64,000 bases of DNA, taken from NCBI GenBank assembly GCA_011009095.1, contig VTPC01091272.1:244732-308731 (forward strand). Direction: 5' to 3'. Position numbers and translations under genes: made by a program. Each line of letters begins with the position of its first letter. Within the stretch, counting starts at the first letter, position 1. Below are positions 24,350 through 36,226 of the stretch, piece by piece. Under the pieces are notes generated by a model. It did not search any database, was not told where the DNA came from, and saw nothing but the letters and a program-made list of their open reading frames with translations. Source of the DNA: Ignelater luminosus (lineage: Eukaryota; Arthropoda; Insecta; Coleoptera; Elateridae).

Positions 24350-25500
24350 TGTCTAGTAATAGTATGGTCATCGTGTCTTCTATTTCCAAGGATGAAAGTA
24401 GAGTGAAAGATCTGAGTTTAATGCTGGAAATGTTACATTGGGAGATTCTCCTACACATCTGTCACTAATAATAAGTGTCTTCTCTTTAAAGTTTTCTCAA
24501 CTCCAACAACTCCTCTCGTTTGTCTGTCCGATTGCTATGGCAGAGTGTACTCAGACTTAGGGTTAGCGTGTAACAACCATGAGTGATGTGTCTTAATAGA
24601 TCAGGAAGATGTCTCGCGATCTAGTGGTGTACATTACTTTTGTTAAGTACGGTTCTTGTAGACAAATGTATTCTTCCCCAAACCCTCTTATTTCATGAAG
24701 CACGGTAGCGCTCCTCATTGGTTTAGACAATCTTGGTATTGAAGAATGTCTCGTGTGTATATGTCAGTTTTAAGTAATTTAATGATAATTCGAACGTGCA
24801 TCATGACATACCATTTATATAATTCTCTGAAATGAAAGAACTCATTTTGCCTCTGAAAGACTTGGCTTGCCAATGATTTTAACTCGGCTGCATTTTTATC
24901 CACTACCTTCGGTATCAAGAGTATTTATGGTGTTACTCTTCGGGTGTGTTGCTTTAACCAGATGTCTGAGTGCTAAAGTTAATGTAGAGCATCTTCTAAT
25001 ATACCGCGGCTTATATTACTACCATGTATACTACCAATGTATATTCTCATAGACATTCTCAGGATCAACCGGGCTATTCACATCTCTTTTTGTAATTTTT
25101 TTATCACCTATCAAGTGGCATTTCCCCATTTTTTTAAGGCTTCGTTTACATGTTCGGAAGTTGTTTGTGTTCTATCGTGCTTGGTTATCCCACACCTCCC
25201 TTGACGGTGTTTGAGATTTCCAGTTTCGGGTTGTTTTTAGAACTGGAAGGCTTGATAAGGAAAACTGTATCAAACTTATTGTTCATAGTCTACTTTTCAG
25301 AATTATTCGTTCCATTGGCTAATAAGTTGAACAATTTTTTGTGCTTTAGCACATTTCTTCTCCCTTTTTATACAAGAAATACAAGCTGGAGCTTTATTTT
25401 TATTGTCGTAGTCTGCCTTGTTATAATCGTCCTCGCCACAGTGGATTTGGTTTTGGTGCAATGCTTACTCACATGCCCAAGGTTCTGACATTGGATCCAT
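24350..25500 (-). mobile_element. I/R1-type LINE fossil with gag zinc knuckles and endonuclease start
   Basis: On the minus strand at 25458-25490 the peptide CQNLGHVSKHC forms a CCHC zinc knuckle. Close by, in another frame, IHCGEDDYNKADYDNKNK and then ACISCIKREKKC (about 25370-25440) give the second and third Cys clusters found at the end of ORF1 in I, Jockey and R1 LINEs. About 650 bp further along the strand, RSATVLHEIRGFGEEYICLQ then EPYL (24646-24715) is the start of the ORF2 endonuclease, with the LQEP metal-site motif. Downstream, RTDKREELLEL and LIISDRCVGESPNVTF match later endonuclease blocks (NxRGEELLE; LxIxNxGxxPTF). Frames differ between blocks and no RT remains. The piece is old, truncated and antisense to eag. 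Confidence 0.7.
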
Positions 25501-26868
25501 TTTGACACAAAGTAGTTTTTTACATTTCATTTCCTTAGAATTACACTGTTGCCTGCAAATAAAAAAATCCTTATCTACATACGACGGTGTATTTCTAAGC
25601 ACACGATTTATTAATCTGAAACCGAGAATTGAGCTCGGTTTACTTTTGGTATTTTAACACCCACTTCTGTAGTATAATATACAGTAATGTAAAGTAAGTA
25701 AGTCAACTACTAGTCACATTTCGTGCATTATAGCATCATTAACTTGGTCGTAATATTCCGAGAAATAAAACGTCATATTTCACTTCATTCTAAATCTCTT
25801 ATGCAGAGTGCATGTGGCCTAAACCAAACCTACTTAGCTTCACACTAATAAAACCCACTGAATTATATCTGTAGATAGAGTATAGAGCTTAAAAATCTAC
25901 TATTCTAGAAGAAGACCCCAGATCTCTTTGTTAGTATTGACCTAATGTAGCAAAAAAAGTATAACTACTAGATCAGTTAAAGGATTGCGCAAATTTGGTT
26001 GATTCTTTCAAGACTATCATTATAAGGTTTTACTACTCCTGCTGGTGTTCATTTTGTGTGACTCAACTGCAATGGCACTACCCAGTTTCAGTATGACCTA
26101 GTCTACAGCAACCCTATTGTTTCAAATTTTAAAAAAATATTAAAAGAGACCGAAAGTTTTATTGAAAATTAGAAATCTTACATTACATAAAAAGTTAATC
26201 CAAGGTTGAAAGTTTGTTTTTATTGTTATGGATATACGAAGTGAGAAAGGGCAGAAATCTGAATTTTCCTTAGGTTGCACTAAATTCTGAAGTCTACCTC
26301 GAGTTTTATTATCTCAAAGTACAACAATAATATTTATGAAACAATAGGTACTTATTGTTATTAGTATCATTTTGTTTGATAACAAACCTGTTTCGAATGA
26401 CCTGAGAAAGATACATACAGATGCTAGAGAAGATTACTCAAAAACCATTGCACATAAACAGTTAAAATACGAAACTAAAATTTACATGTTTATGCATTTC
26501 TAAAACCCTTGTTAACATCAGAAAGTTCAGACTCGTATACAAAATGCCAAACGATATTAAAGTGACTTCTGCACTTAAGTAGAGCTAGAATTAATTAATA
26601 AGAGATTCTATCTTTAGAACAAGCCACTGGCCATTTTGAGTTAGTGAGTAATGTTAGTGGAAGCAAATTTAATATTATTTACTTTCTATAAAAGGTGTTT
26701 TGGTATCTAAGGCAATAAGATAAACAAGATCAATTGCAAGTAATAATGTGAAGATTTCCAAAACAATAGCGTGTAACGACCCGGATAGCAGAGGAGCGAC
26801 GATACCCGCCACCAATACACTTTGCCGCACACAGAGCAAAATTATGTCAAGCTAGTTATGGTGCCTAA
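25501..26868. other. Intronic stretch without recognisable features
   Basis: AT-rich, no coding motifs, no clear repeats. Confidence 0.45.
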
Positions 26869-27222
26869 AATGAAAACAAAAAAGCGCATCAACTTTCTTA
26901 CCAGAAAACATTACTTAATCATATTTCTAAATTAAATGATATGGAGAAAATAAGCACAGCGTTAGAACCAATACAGTTGTTAATAAACAAAAATAGAAAA
27001 AAAAGAGATATTTGGTACCCATCATTAGCCTATGAACAAATTTTATCTACGGAAGAAGTTGTATACTCAGAAATAGAGGTCGCCAAATGCTATATTAATT
27101 ATAGAAGATCAATTAAAGGTAAAAGAAAAATTAAAATTAAAAGTACTAAGGCTCTCGATTTTATTAATTGGAGCCCAACGGAGAGGTTTCGAAAATATTT
27201 AAATTGTGATTGTTTAAAATAA
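26869..27222 (+). CDS. Uncharacterised open frame inside the eag intron
   Basis: The frame opens after a TAA at 26866-26868; its first ATG, at 26941, gives 93 residues. The peptide is basic and charged with rather natural composition: WYPSLAYEQILSTEEVVYSE, VAKCYINYRR, then a Lys/Ile run and ALDFINWSPTERFRKYLNCD at the end. The tail loosely recalls the tubulin segment ending FVDWCPT, but spacing and neighbouring residues do not hold up. There is no signal peptide, membrane segment or identifiable domain, and no splice-site support. It may be a remnant of a transposon or retrocopy, or chance. Confidence 0.2.
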   Translation, partial: NENKKAHQLSYQKTLLNHISKLNDMEKISTALEPIQLLINKNRKKRDIWYPSLAYEQILSTEEVVYSEIEVAKCYINYRRSIKGKRKIKIKSTKALDFINWSPTERFRKYLNCDCLK

Positions 27223-27319
27223 TGCTGTCATGTCATTTCTAAATAAGTTTTGACCGTTAAAATTCATTTATTTGCTAATTCCCTCATACAAACAATATTA
27301 TAAGATGTATGTTTATCAA

Positions 27320-27440
27320 AATCAAACTCAACCTAATCTTATCTAATTGAAATCTAACCAAACTAATTTAATCAAGATCAATTGAAACAAAACTAACTTA
27401 ACCTGACCTAGCGTAATCTAAATTAACCTAACCAAACGTT
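27320..27440. repeat. Degenerate AACCTAA-like repeat
   Basis: Irregular short repeats built around CTAACC, CTAATT and AACCTAA. The unit is too degraded to call a telomere-like array. Confidence 0.35.
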
Positions 27441-29679
27441 GATCACACTATTGTAATCAAGTACAAACCTAAACTACACTTCTTAAATTATTATTAAACT
27501 ATAGTGTGCCTAATATTTAAAGTTGTATTATCACAGTTTGTCAAAACTCACTATAAGTATTAAATAATCCCTCCGTCTTGATATTGTATGACTTCTGTCA
27601 GCAATATTTCTACTTCTACTAAAAGTAAGAAACAAACAGATCTAATAGCAAGATAAAATCCGTGAAAATTGAATATGAAAAGACCTTGGAAAAGTCAAAC
27701 GTTCAAAGAAAAGAAAGACAATATGAAACGAAAATGAAACCGAGAATTATGATAGAAAGTCGAATAAAATAATATAGACGAAATTCTGATTAGTAACGAT
27801 TTTACCAATACAAAACATAGGATGTCTTACTGATCAACTGTCAAGGTATGTAACAAAACTTCCAAAAACTACTCTTGCATTTAGAAAAACTGCCTCTTAT
27901 CAAAGAAATAAAATGACCAATACATTGTACAATTTATGAAGAGAGCTCTAGTAGTACCTACAGACGACAGATTTTTAAAACTTTGAAGACAGATTGACAT
28001 TCATTGGATTAGGAAATATCTGAATGCTATAGTGAGATAATAAATGTTGGCCTAAAACAAACCAAGAAATCAGTAATTTCCAGAACACACAAATGCAATT
28101 AGACCAAGAAGGTAGTACTGTCCAAACCAAAAAGAGTTGGAAAAGGAAGACAGGAAAGTAGAGGCAGACTCAAAAACATCTAAATCACAGGAGAAATTGA
28201 TGAAACTAATATAGAAGAAGTCAGTCTAAATTCAATGAATGAAATTAATGAAAAATCGACCTTGAGAGGCCGACATTAGATAGATATCTGTGCGATAAAG
28301 AGAAAAAGAGCAAAAACAAGTATAAATTGATATTGCGATTAGATACTGTAAACCAAAACTGCTGTCTTAATTTGAACCAAATCATCACCATTTCTCATGA
28401 TCATTTCTCAAATATATGCATAGATAACTATATAAGAGCTTAGCAAGATTTCCTAAAACATGACATGCAGATGAAGATAATAGCAAACATGTAATCTAGA
28501 TTCAAATGTTCAAATATAAAAACCAAATTTGAAAATGTGGAGAAGCAAGTGTTTGGAACTATCGTCAAAGAGTTTTTCTTGCATTTGTAGGTTTTTCTTT
28601 TTGATATATCCTAGACATTGCTTTTTTAAGATTGGTTTGTATTTATATACCGTATAAATCGGAAGTAACAGGAATATTGATTTGCACTGGTGCATTTTTA
28701 CAATGTCAGCAAATTATAATACAGAATGCAGCACTGATTACTGTTTAAAACGCGCAATATTTGTGATTTACCTCAAATCGACTTTTTCACGTTATATTAA
28801 AAACTTTATGTTAGTGGGTAGGGTTTATTTTATACAAACATAAATGCAGGTCATATCGTTATCTGTCTGACCTATTTGTTAATGTAATATTACATTTTAT
28901 TTTCTACTAAAAAAGAAATGGCTTGCCATAAACATGAAAAAACATCCAAATGAAAAGTCATTCATTTATTTTGAATAAATATGTTTTTTTAACATCTACT
29001 ATCATATTGTGTGTTTCAAATGTTCATAAGTTTCTTTTAAATCTTATAGTGCTTATATTATACACACAACACAAAATCATGGTCTGGCAAGAGCTGCTAC
29101 TAATATTTACAATTTCTTTAATAGATTGGTTTTCATTTATATTTCGAGAAGACCTTCATGTATCAACTATCTAAATCTATCCTATACAATCTGTTACGTT
29201 TTAGTATAAACAATTTAACCAACAAATATTTACCGACATCTAACACCAACTGCATACTTATCGATTGTTTTCTTGAAGATCTAAGAATACATGGTAGAGC
29301 TTTTAAAAAAATAGGACATAATGCATTATGTCGTGTAATGCGATACTTCGATTTACCTTTCCTGTTATGTACTATTTAACTGCATTACCGTGTTATAAAA
29401 TCTTTTTTCTTTTTTTATATAATATATTTTGCTTCGCTATTAATAAATTTTACTGTTTAATAAAAGTGTTTTATTGCCATCGCTTAATTTTCAAATTTCT
29501 CAGGGGTTCCAATTTTTATTTATTTGCCATTAAATTGTAAATGTATAGGAATTTACAGAAAAGAGGGGGTTCCTAATATTCTAAAAAGTAGTAGCTTTGC
29601 CTTTTTTCTTGTTTAAGTCATTTTAGACCACCACAAAAGTATGATTTATGAACCATACTTGTATATTTGTATACTTTGT
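27441..29679. other. Intronic AT-rich stretch
   Basis: No gene or element is supported. Open frames at 28950-29540 are AT-driven and rich in Phe, Leu and Ile, without motifs. Confidence 0.45.
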
Positions 29680-29702
29680 AATGTATGTATGTCTGTATGT
29701 TT
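29680..29702. repeat. TATG/TCTG short tandem repeat
   Basis: An imperfect tetranucleotide run containing ATGTATGTATGTCTGTATGT. Confidence 0.7.
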
Positions 29703-29768
29703 GCATCGCCCCGTCCGCCCGCACCGCGCATGCTCTATGTAGAAAACAAAGGTATGTAGTGCTTGCAC

Positions 29769-29850
29769 ATTTTTAATTAGAGAGCAAAAATATTAATCTC
29801 AAACTTCTTGTTTATACACTTTTAGTGGTTTTTGCTCTCTAGTCAAAAAT
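29769..29850. repeat. Small hairpin with 24-bp arms
   Basis: ATTTTTAATTAGAGAGCAAAAA at 29769 is matched by the reverse complement of 29827-29850 with about three mismatches, around a loop of 34 bases. It may be the remnant of a small MITE. Its symmetry is too simple and its loop too AT-rich for me to propose a microRNA. Confidence 0.6.
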
Positions 29851-32199
29851 ATTATACTCGTCTTAGTGACTGTTGATTGTTAATATCGATGTCTGTTAGG
29901 TGTCTGTAATGGTTGTTGTTTTCGATGTTAGATTGTCATCATATTTCCTGTCTGCAATACTTATCATTGATATTATATTAAGAAACTTCATTAACACAAT
30001 AAAAAAAGTTCTAAATAATTTCATTTCATAAAAACAGTTTTACGAAAATAAATGATGTCGCATAATAAACTGAAACTTTTTAATGAAAGCACTTTGCATA
30101 TTAATGTGCTAATTTACACTTATTTAGTTAATGTAGTATCCATTCATCAATCACCCTTTAAACTTTCAAGTATCTACTTTAAATATATGTAACACGCCAT
30201 TGAGAAGGAATTACCTGGTAATAAGGAACGATCTTGTCATCGAGAATCATTAATGTTGTATTTTCAACGTAAATTCTGTTAAAGAAATGATATTAAAGTG
30301 AACAGTATCGTATCAGAATTGAAAATGTAGGCAACAAATTTAATAACTAAAATTAGATGTCTACAATTTATGTAAAGTTTTCAGAAAATAAAATAGAAAA
30401 CTACATCGGCACAATCAAGCAAAGTTCTGTCACTGCCTACACCTTATACGAAGAAACCTATCTATCTTACACTAAGGCTATGAGTTTACTTACTTACAAG
30501 TTCAATATCTGATTTTTTTATAGTAAGTCAGAAGTCTTAAAACAAAGTAATGCAAGTCAAAACCTTTGTGAGATGTAATTATTGTTGTTCAAGAGGATCA
30601 TGTGATCATCATTCCTACTGACAACATTTTTTTCACACCGCTAAGTGAGTTAAAGGTCGCAAATCGTAGTTTTGGATAATCTCCAAAAATCTAAAATTTG
30701 ACATCAAAATTGAATCATGGATCTGTTTAACCATAATTCTTATTTGGTTAAGTAGAATAGAAAAAGGTTAAATGGCAGACTTCTAAGTACAATAAGACAT
30801 TTAATAAGATCTTCATCTTATAGGCAAGTCCAAGGTAAAGGTGTCAAACCGCTACCGTGTTTTTAAAGAAAACAAGACTAAGATGATCGAAACTGTATCG
30901 TACTAAAGACAAATAACGACGCTGGCACTACTTAAAGATCTTTGCCAATTGATCTGCTCTAACTGGCTAGGTGGTGAGGACATTATGCCCGGTATTGAAA
31001 ATGAAGTAAACTGTTTTGAATACAAAACAAATAGAGTTAAACAATCTTCTGCCAAGATCTTAGAAGCTTATGTATAATTAGAAAATCTTTTAATAAGCTT
31101 TGAAAGAGATTAGTTGCAGTGTAAACTCTATCTAGCTCTATTATAAAATTGAATTCTTCCAATATTGCAACTCTTTTGTGGTCTGGTTTTTTGGTCTTGA
31201 TCCAAGTTGTTGGTGTTGGAGACAGAATCTGCTGGTGAACTTGAAAGCCACCAAATGCATTTGTGCATCATTTTATTGTTTCCTAAATTCACCACACACC
31301 ATCAAGTTCTGCAAAGAATTTCTCCAAAACTCGTGATCTGTTGTTGATCCTTGCGTCTTTATTTGTCTTGTGTCTTGGCTTTTACATATTTTGAACTGAC
31401 TTCAAAAGGAAAAAATGCAACAGTACTTTTAAGTTTGGAAGGTGTGGCCTTTATCAAATGATGTCTCTGCTTAGTCTAAATTGTTCCCATCCCTTCAGAA
31501 GATTCTTGATCATTTCTTCTATATTATTGAACATCCAGTCAGGAAACACATTTGAGTCTAGAAAGTAGATTCCATTTCTCCTTCAGTCTCCAACAAAGCT
31601 ACTTTCATTCATGCTATTCGATAAAGTCTGTCGACCTGATTAATTTGTTATGACCTTTCCGGGTACGACTGATAATTTAAATTATTCAGCGATAACATAA
31701 AGATAATGTCAGAAAGCTGGACGCGGGGTGTGCAATACAGAGGAAAACATAGAAGATGCTATTTAAATTAGTTCAGTGCTTTGTTGTAAGATGAGAAGAA
31801 TTCAACGATACACTGAAACGACTTCAGAAAGTGTTGCTTCTGTCTCAATCCGCTAAGAAGATGAAAAAACACAAACGTAGTAGGCATTAGTGCCTGAGAC
31901 ATTTATGCAGGTTTCAATACTTACCAAAACCCTCGTCTCCACCAAACGTCTTACTTATCGTTTCTTTTGCTTGAGTTGGACCTTTAAATGTGTCATTGTC
32001 ATTGTGTCCTTGTGTCATCTATGTTATAGATTCTACTAAAGGTAAGGAAATCTTTTTGTCATTCAGCTTAAGAAGCAAACTGTTTTAGCAATAGTTGACT
32101 GAATCCCGTTACTTTAGTAAAGAAGCTACATTCTGCTGCATTCGCATAGGAGGCGAAGAGTAACGATGAGTAACCAAAAGGGTTGAAAAGAGTAACAGA
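29851..32199. other. Intronic stretch with one coding-like scrap
   Basis: Mostly featureless. On the minus strand at about 31455-31580 a 41-codon frame includes GIYFLDSNVFPDWMFNNIEE, which looks more like protein than the surroundings. I cannot assign it to any family. Confidence 0.35.
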
Positions 32200-32251
32200 G
32201 TCACCGCCGGTGACCTGGTGGAAGATAAAACCCGATTGTGGCCTGCCACAA
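32200..32251 (+). repeat. Two-stem structured repeat, copy A
   Basis: GTCACC-GCC-GGTGAC at 32200-32214 forms a 6-bp stem. After a 21-base linker, TTGTGG-CCTG-CCACAA at 32236-32251 forms a second 6-bp stem. The same layout is found at 36175-36226, with changed bases in the stems that keep pairing. Its identity is unknown. It could be part of a SINE or of a structured untranslated region of a mobile element. Orientation is arbitrary. Confidence 0.55.
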
Positions 32252-34355
32252 GAGACATAAGAACCAAACCCCGTACTAACTAGACTACCACTGATAATAA
32301 TTTCTACTTTCCTAAACAGAAAATTAATCTCGACGTTACAGCCAGATTGGATTTCCTAAAGAAAATCAAACGAGAAGAAGCTTGGATACCGATGCCTTTT
32401 TTGAGGTTCAACATTAATTGAGCAAAACCGAGTGCTCTCTGAGTCTTTTTTAGAAAGAAATCAATTTTAGTTGAAATTTTGGAAATATATTTATTTCCTG
32501 CTTGTTATGAAGAATAAAGGGCAGTGGCTTGGTAGAAATGCCCAACTTTAGACCATTACAGGTAATGTGAGAGCAGGCAAAACGCAGTCGTGGACTAACC
32601 CGAGTGATTTATAAGCAGGGTCTGCTTTATATATTGCGCTCTGAGGCAACTTCAGATTTTTCTGCTCCTGTCACCAAGCAGTATTGAAAATCTCACAAAG
32701 TAATCGTTAGTAAGAAAAACTCTAATGGTTTGAATAACTGAACTTTACTCAAACCTAATTGGTTCATAAAAGAATGACAGATATTAAGGTCTAATTTGTC
32801 AAAATAACACCTTCAACAACCACCAAACAGGATAAAAATCAATTCACGAGCAATAAAATGAATTTCTTGTTTTGGTCTTATCAAAGTCTTAGTGTAGGTT
32901 TTAATATCAAACCATCATTTTCATTTAATTACTTTATCGTACATATTGCATTTAACACAAATCGGGAATCTCATCTGAAAGTATTTTAAGCTAAGTTCGT
33001 GTGATTCATTGGTCATTATTTACGTCACATTTATGTTAGAAAAACCAGCCATTTAACAGCGAAAAGACGTCTTTTTGCTGTGACACTAAAAAATGGAACT
33101 TTAATAAGGGTAGCTAATACAGAACAAAAATGACGTCTTAATGAAGTTCATTATTTGAATTCGCCGTCGATGACAAAACATGTCAAGTGATCAAATGAAT
33201 ATGACATCATTTTCCTTGCTAAGTACTGTTCTAGATACAAATACTCCGCAGTCTTATACAACTTTGTTCTTTAGAAGGAAACCCAAAGAAAAGACTCCCA
33301 TTCTCTAGAATATGGAAGCCATATACTTGCAATGTCGTCGTATTTTATCTCTTTCTTAGATGTAGATGGTCTTGTGGAAGCTCATGATTAACCACTCGAT
33401 CTACTGAGCCAACACAATGAAATGCCAATATAAATGAGCAAACCATAAGGATACGACAAAATAAAACAGAGAAATATTACAAGAATCTGTTCAAGAATCA
33501 AGAAGCTGATTTTTTTGTTGCAGGAAGTTTTACTTTTGAACTCGTCTTCTGTTGTGATCAAATTGAATGATAACACATGCAAGATGTTAGATGGGACTCA
33601 GTCGGCGCCCTCTGGAATTATTCATAGCATTTGTTTTTCCGACAGGCAGTTTACCTCTCTTTTTACTGATATCTGCGGCTCCATATCTGTCCGCCTAACG
33701 TCTAAGGCCGGCCTTGCTTATAAGAAGAGTAGACTTTAAATGCGGACCAGAGAAAATAATTCAGTGGAGAGGAACGATGTCCAATCGTATAGCTTTTGAA
33801 TTTACGGTACGATACGACTTATCCATATCGAAAGACTCAAAACGATACTAGTCTTCAGGTATTCAGTCTTGTTATCGTCAGTTTCACGATACCACAAGGA
33901 CTATCGTCAAAAAGCGTCAAAACTTTATTGAAACGACCATTGTCAAACGTAATTGAGAATAATTTTTCTCGTATCGACGTATTGTATCAAAAGTTCAGAA
34001 CCCACTACAGGTGGGTTAATGCAAAGTAAAACTGATCGCAGATATTGCAGGTGGTAACAACAAGATGATATTTTGACGTAAAACAAAAGAGCGTGAGAAC
34101 GCTTAGTTTGACACTAAATAGCTTCAATAATAGCATATTATTCAACTAGCACACGATGTAGGCTATTATTCAAAATGATAAAGTTTACACACGAGCCGAA
34201 GGCGTTTCATCTACGATTTTAACACTTCTGAGGAAGATCTGGAGATGGACTCTCCTGAAGGAGGCGATCTGCAAATTCTTGAATAGGTAGAAGTCAATGA
34301 AAGTAAACAATCTTCACAAAGAGACCTTCTTGACGGAAGTAAGCATTCACCCGTC
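32252..34355. other. Intronic stretch without recognisable features
   Basis: No coding motif or repeat could be supported. Frames at 33515-34029 are short and unlike known proteins. Confidence 0.45.
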
Positions 34356-34613
34356 ATAAATAGGCAACCAACATTACAGGATCCGAAGCATTCTTTTGCA
34401 TCGCTAACCAAGCTGGCTTTGCAGTTTATTATTATTTCCACATTCCATTCTTTCCAAAATCAAAAATTGTAAGTTGTGGTACGCAGTTTAGTGTTTTCCT
34501 GCGTTTTCCTCCGTGTTTTTCAATGGAAAGTGATGATATTTTTTGCACGCCTCCACAGTTGAGATTATAACAGTTTCTATTTTTTTTATATATCTATAAA
34601 TAGGCAACCAACA
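34356..34613. repeat. 18-bp exact direct repeat flanking 222 bp
   Basis: ATAAATAGGCAACCAACA occurs at 34356-34373 and again at 34596-34613. The enclosed 222 bp ends in a T-rich run (TATTTTTTTTATATATCT). The arrangement resembles a target-site duplication around a short retroposed insert; a small tandem duplication that later diverged is the alternative. TAACCAAGCTGG at about 34412 resembles a pol III A box, but no B box was found. Confidence 0.6.
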
Positions 34614-36174
34614 AAACATTAGTATGATTACATCCCTATCGTTACACGTATAACAACTATATTATTGAAGAGTCGTAGATAAATAATTTTCAACTTGATG
34701 TTTGCTATTTGGAAACGACAAAATTATTTCGTGAATGTTTCCCAAAGAAGTTTATTTCAATTTCTTTCTTCTAGCGTTTGCTTCAGATTTATATAAGTAA
34801 CGCACTTGTTTATTACTTGCTATGGAGGAACCGTGACTAACCGAAAGTGGCCTAATAACAGGGAAAAAACCGTAGACCATCCTATGTATGGCTTAGAGAT
34901 GTCGAAACTCTTACTTTGAATTTATGGGAGTTATTTGATATGGTAGATTGCAAAATCCAATTGAGGACTGTCAAAAATTACTTTTACAAGGTGAATCTCT
35001 CCAGTGGACTGCTACAGGTCACACAGAAGGTCGTGTGATGTAAACCAAAACCGATCGTGTATAAGTGGTTTGTCTACCAGATTAAATTCCTTTCAGTATT
35101 CGTGCAACAGCGCAACTTTTTTAAGTCTATAGGCAATTTTTAAATGCAAATATACTTTGAGGATTTTTCCAATGAAGTAGATATCAAGTTCTTTTTGACC
35201 TTTACTTGAAATTTCTAAGTTACGGTTGCCACGGAAGGCATAGAGCGATCATGGACCAGATTGAAAAAGGAAAAGATGCAATTAGTTCCTCTAAGGAAGA
35301 AGAAGGTAGCGCAGGAAGACTTTCTAGACAGATGACAAGAAATCCATCTAACACAAAACTAGCCTTGCCTAGGTTATATAATTATAATTCACTGTTAATG
35401 GATCCATTGACAGCAGTTTCTGGTTAACGATCTTTTTGAATATTTGTTCCGAAGTGCTTTGACCATTAGCGATAAAGAATAATATTGAATTTTCTACATT
35501 ATTGTTTCAGGTTCATAGATTATTACTTTCTCTGGTTTAGCTTATACAAGGTGTTGTTTCATTAAAAAGGCATCCTTGAGAATTGTTTCCTTTCGGATTT
35601 GAGGCAGTTCCGAAATAGACGGTCTAGTACTGCTCACAGTTTCTGTATATGTGACTAAATTAACAACGCTACAAACATGATGAAAGAAGGCTACCAGCCT
35701 TAGCCACTTTTCTTATGGATATCAAAATAAATTTTGTTAAGGTATGTCCACGTTAAATTAACAAAAAACCCTTTTAATGTGTGTATGTTTGACGTTATCA
35801 AAGGAAGCAGAACTCCAGTTAATGCAAATTAAGAGTTTTGCTTGAAAGTCATTTTGCTGATATTTTGTTTTGTCTAGTTAATATTTCATAAATTGCTATG
35901 GTCTTCATGCTTTTCTAAAACTCTGATATCCTCTTTTGTAGTTGTCTTGGGAAGTTTCCTGAGAGTAATATCGAGTTGCTTAATATAAGTCCCAGACTTT
36001 TTAATAATGATTTCAGAGTAGTTTTGTCGGAGCCAGTAGCTGGGATTCGAATTTACTCATAAGCTTATTCTTGATGTTTATTAAGGTGGGATATTCATCA
36101 AGATACTTGGTGACGAAAGATGATCGATTATAGACCATCACTGATAATTTGAGGATGGCGAATCCTGACGTTGA
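34614..36174. other. Intronic stretch without recognisable features
   Basis: No gene is seen. A minus-strand frame of about 90 codons spans roughly 36020-36290, partly across the structured repeat, and has no match that I can name. Confidence 0.4.
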
Positions 36175-36226
36175 GCCGCCACAGGTGGCCCGATGAAGGT
36201 AGAAATCCGATCGTGGAGCGCCACGA
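36175..36226 (+). repeat. Two-stem structured repeat, copy B
   Basis: GCCGCC-ACA-GGTGGC at 36175-36189 and TCGTGG-AGCG-CCACGA at 36211-36226 are separated by a 21-base linker similar to that of copy A (consensus CYGRTGRARRTARAAMYCCGA). Relative to copy A, each stem has one full base-pair exchange, and one pair becomes G-T. Both loops differ completely. Confidence 0.55.

Noticed and set aside
25150-25488. 112-residue plus-strand frame with membrane-like segments
   Set aside because: Antisense of the LINE zinc-knuckle region on the minus strand.
26941-27222. Tubulin-derived pseudogene
   Set aside because: Only the W-x-P-T ending and a few neighbours agree; spacing and key glycine residues do not.
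27320-27440. Interstitial insect telomere repeat (CCTAA)n
   Set aside because: Units are irregular with no continuous CCTAA run.
36040-36060. B-box-like ATTCGAATCCC on the minus strand
   Set aside because: No A box at a suitable distance and no tRNA-like folding.
36175-36226. Hammerhead ribozyme in the structured repeat
   Set aside because: CCGATGA and GAAA are present in copy B, but there is no stem II between them and copy A does not keep the core.
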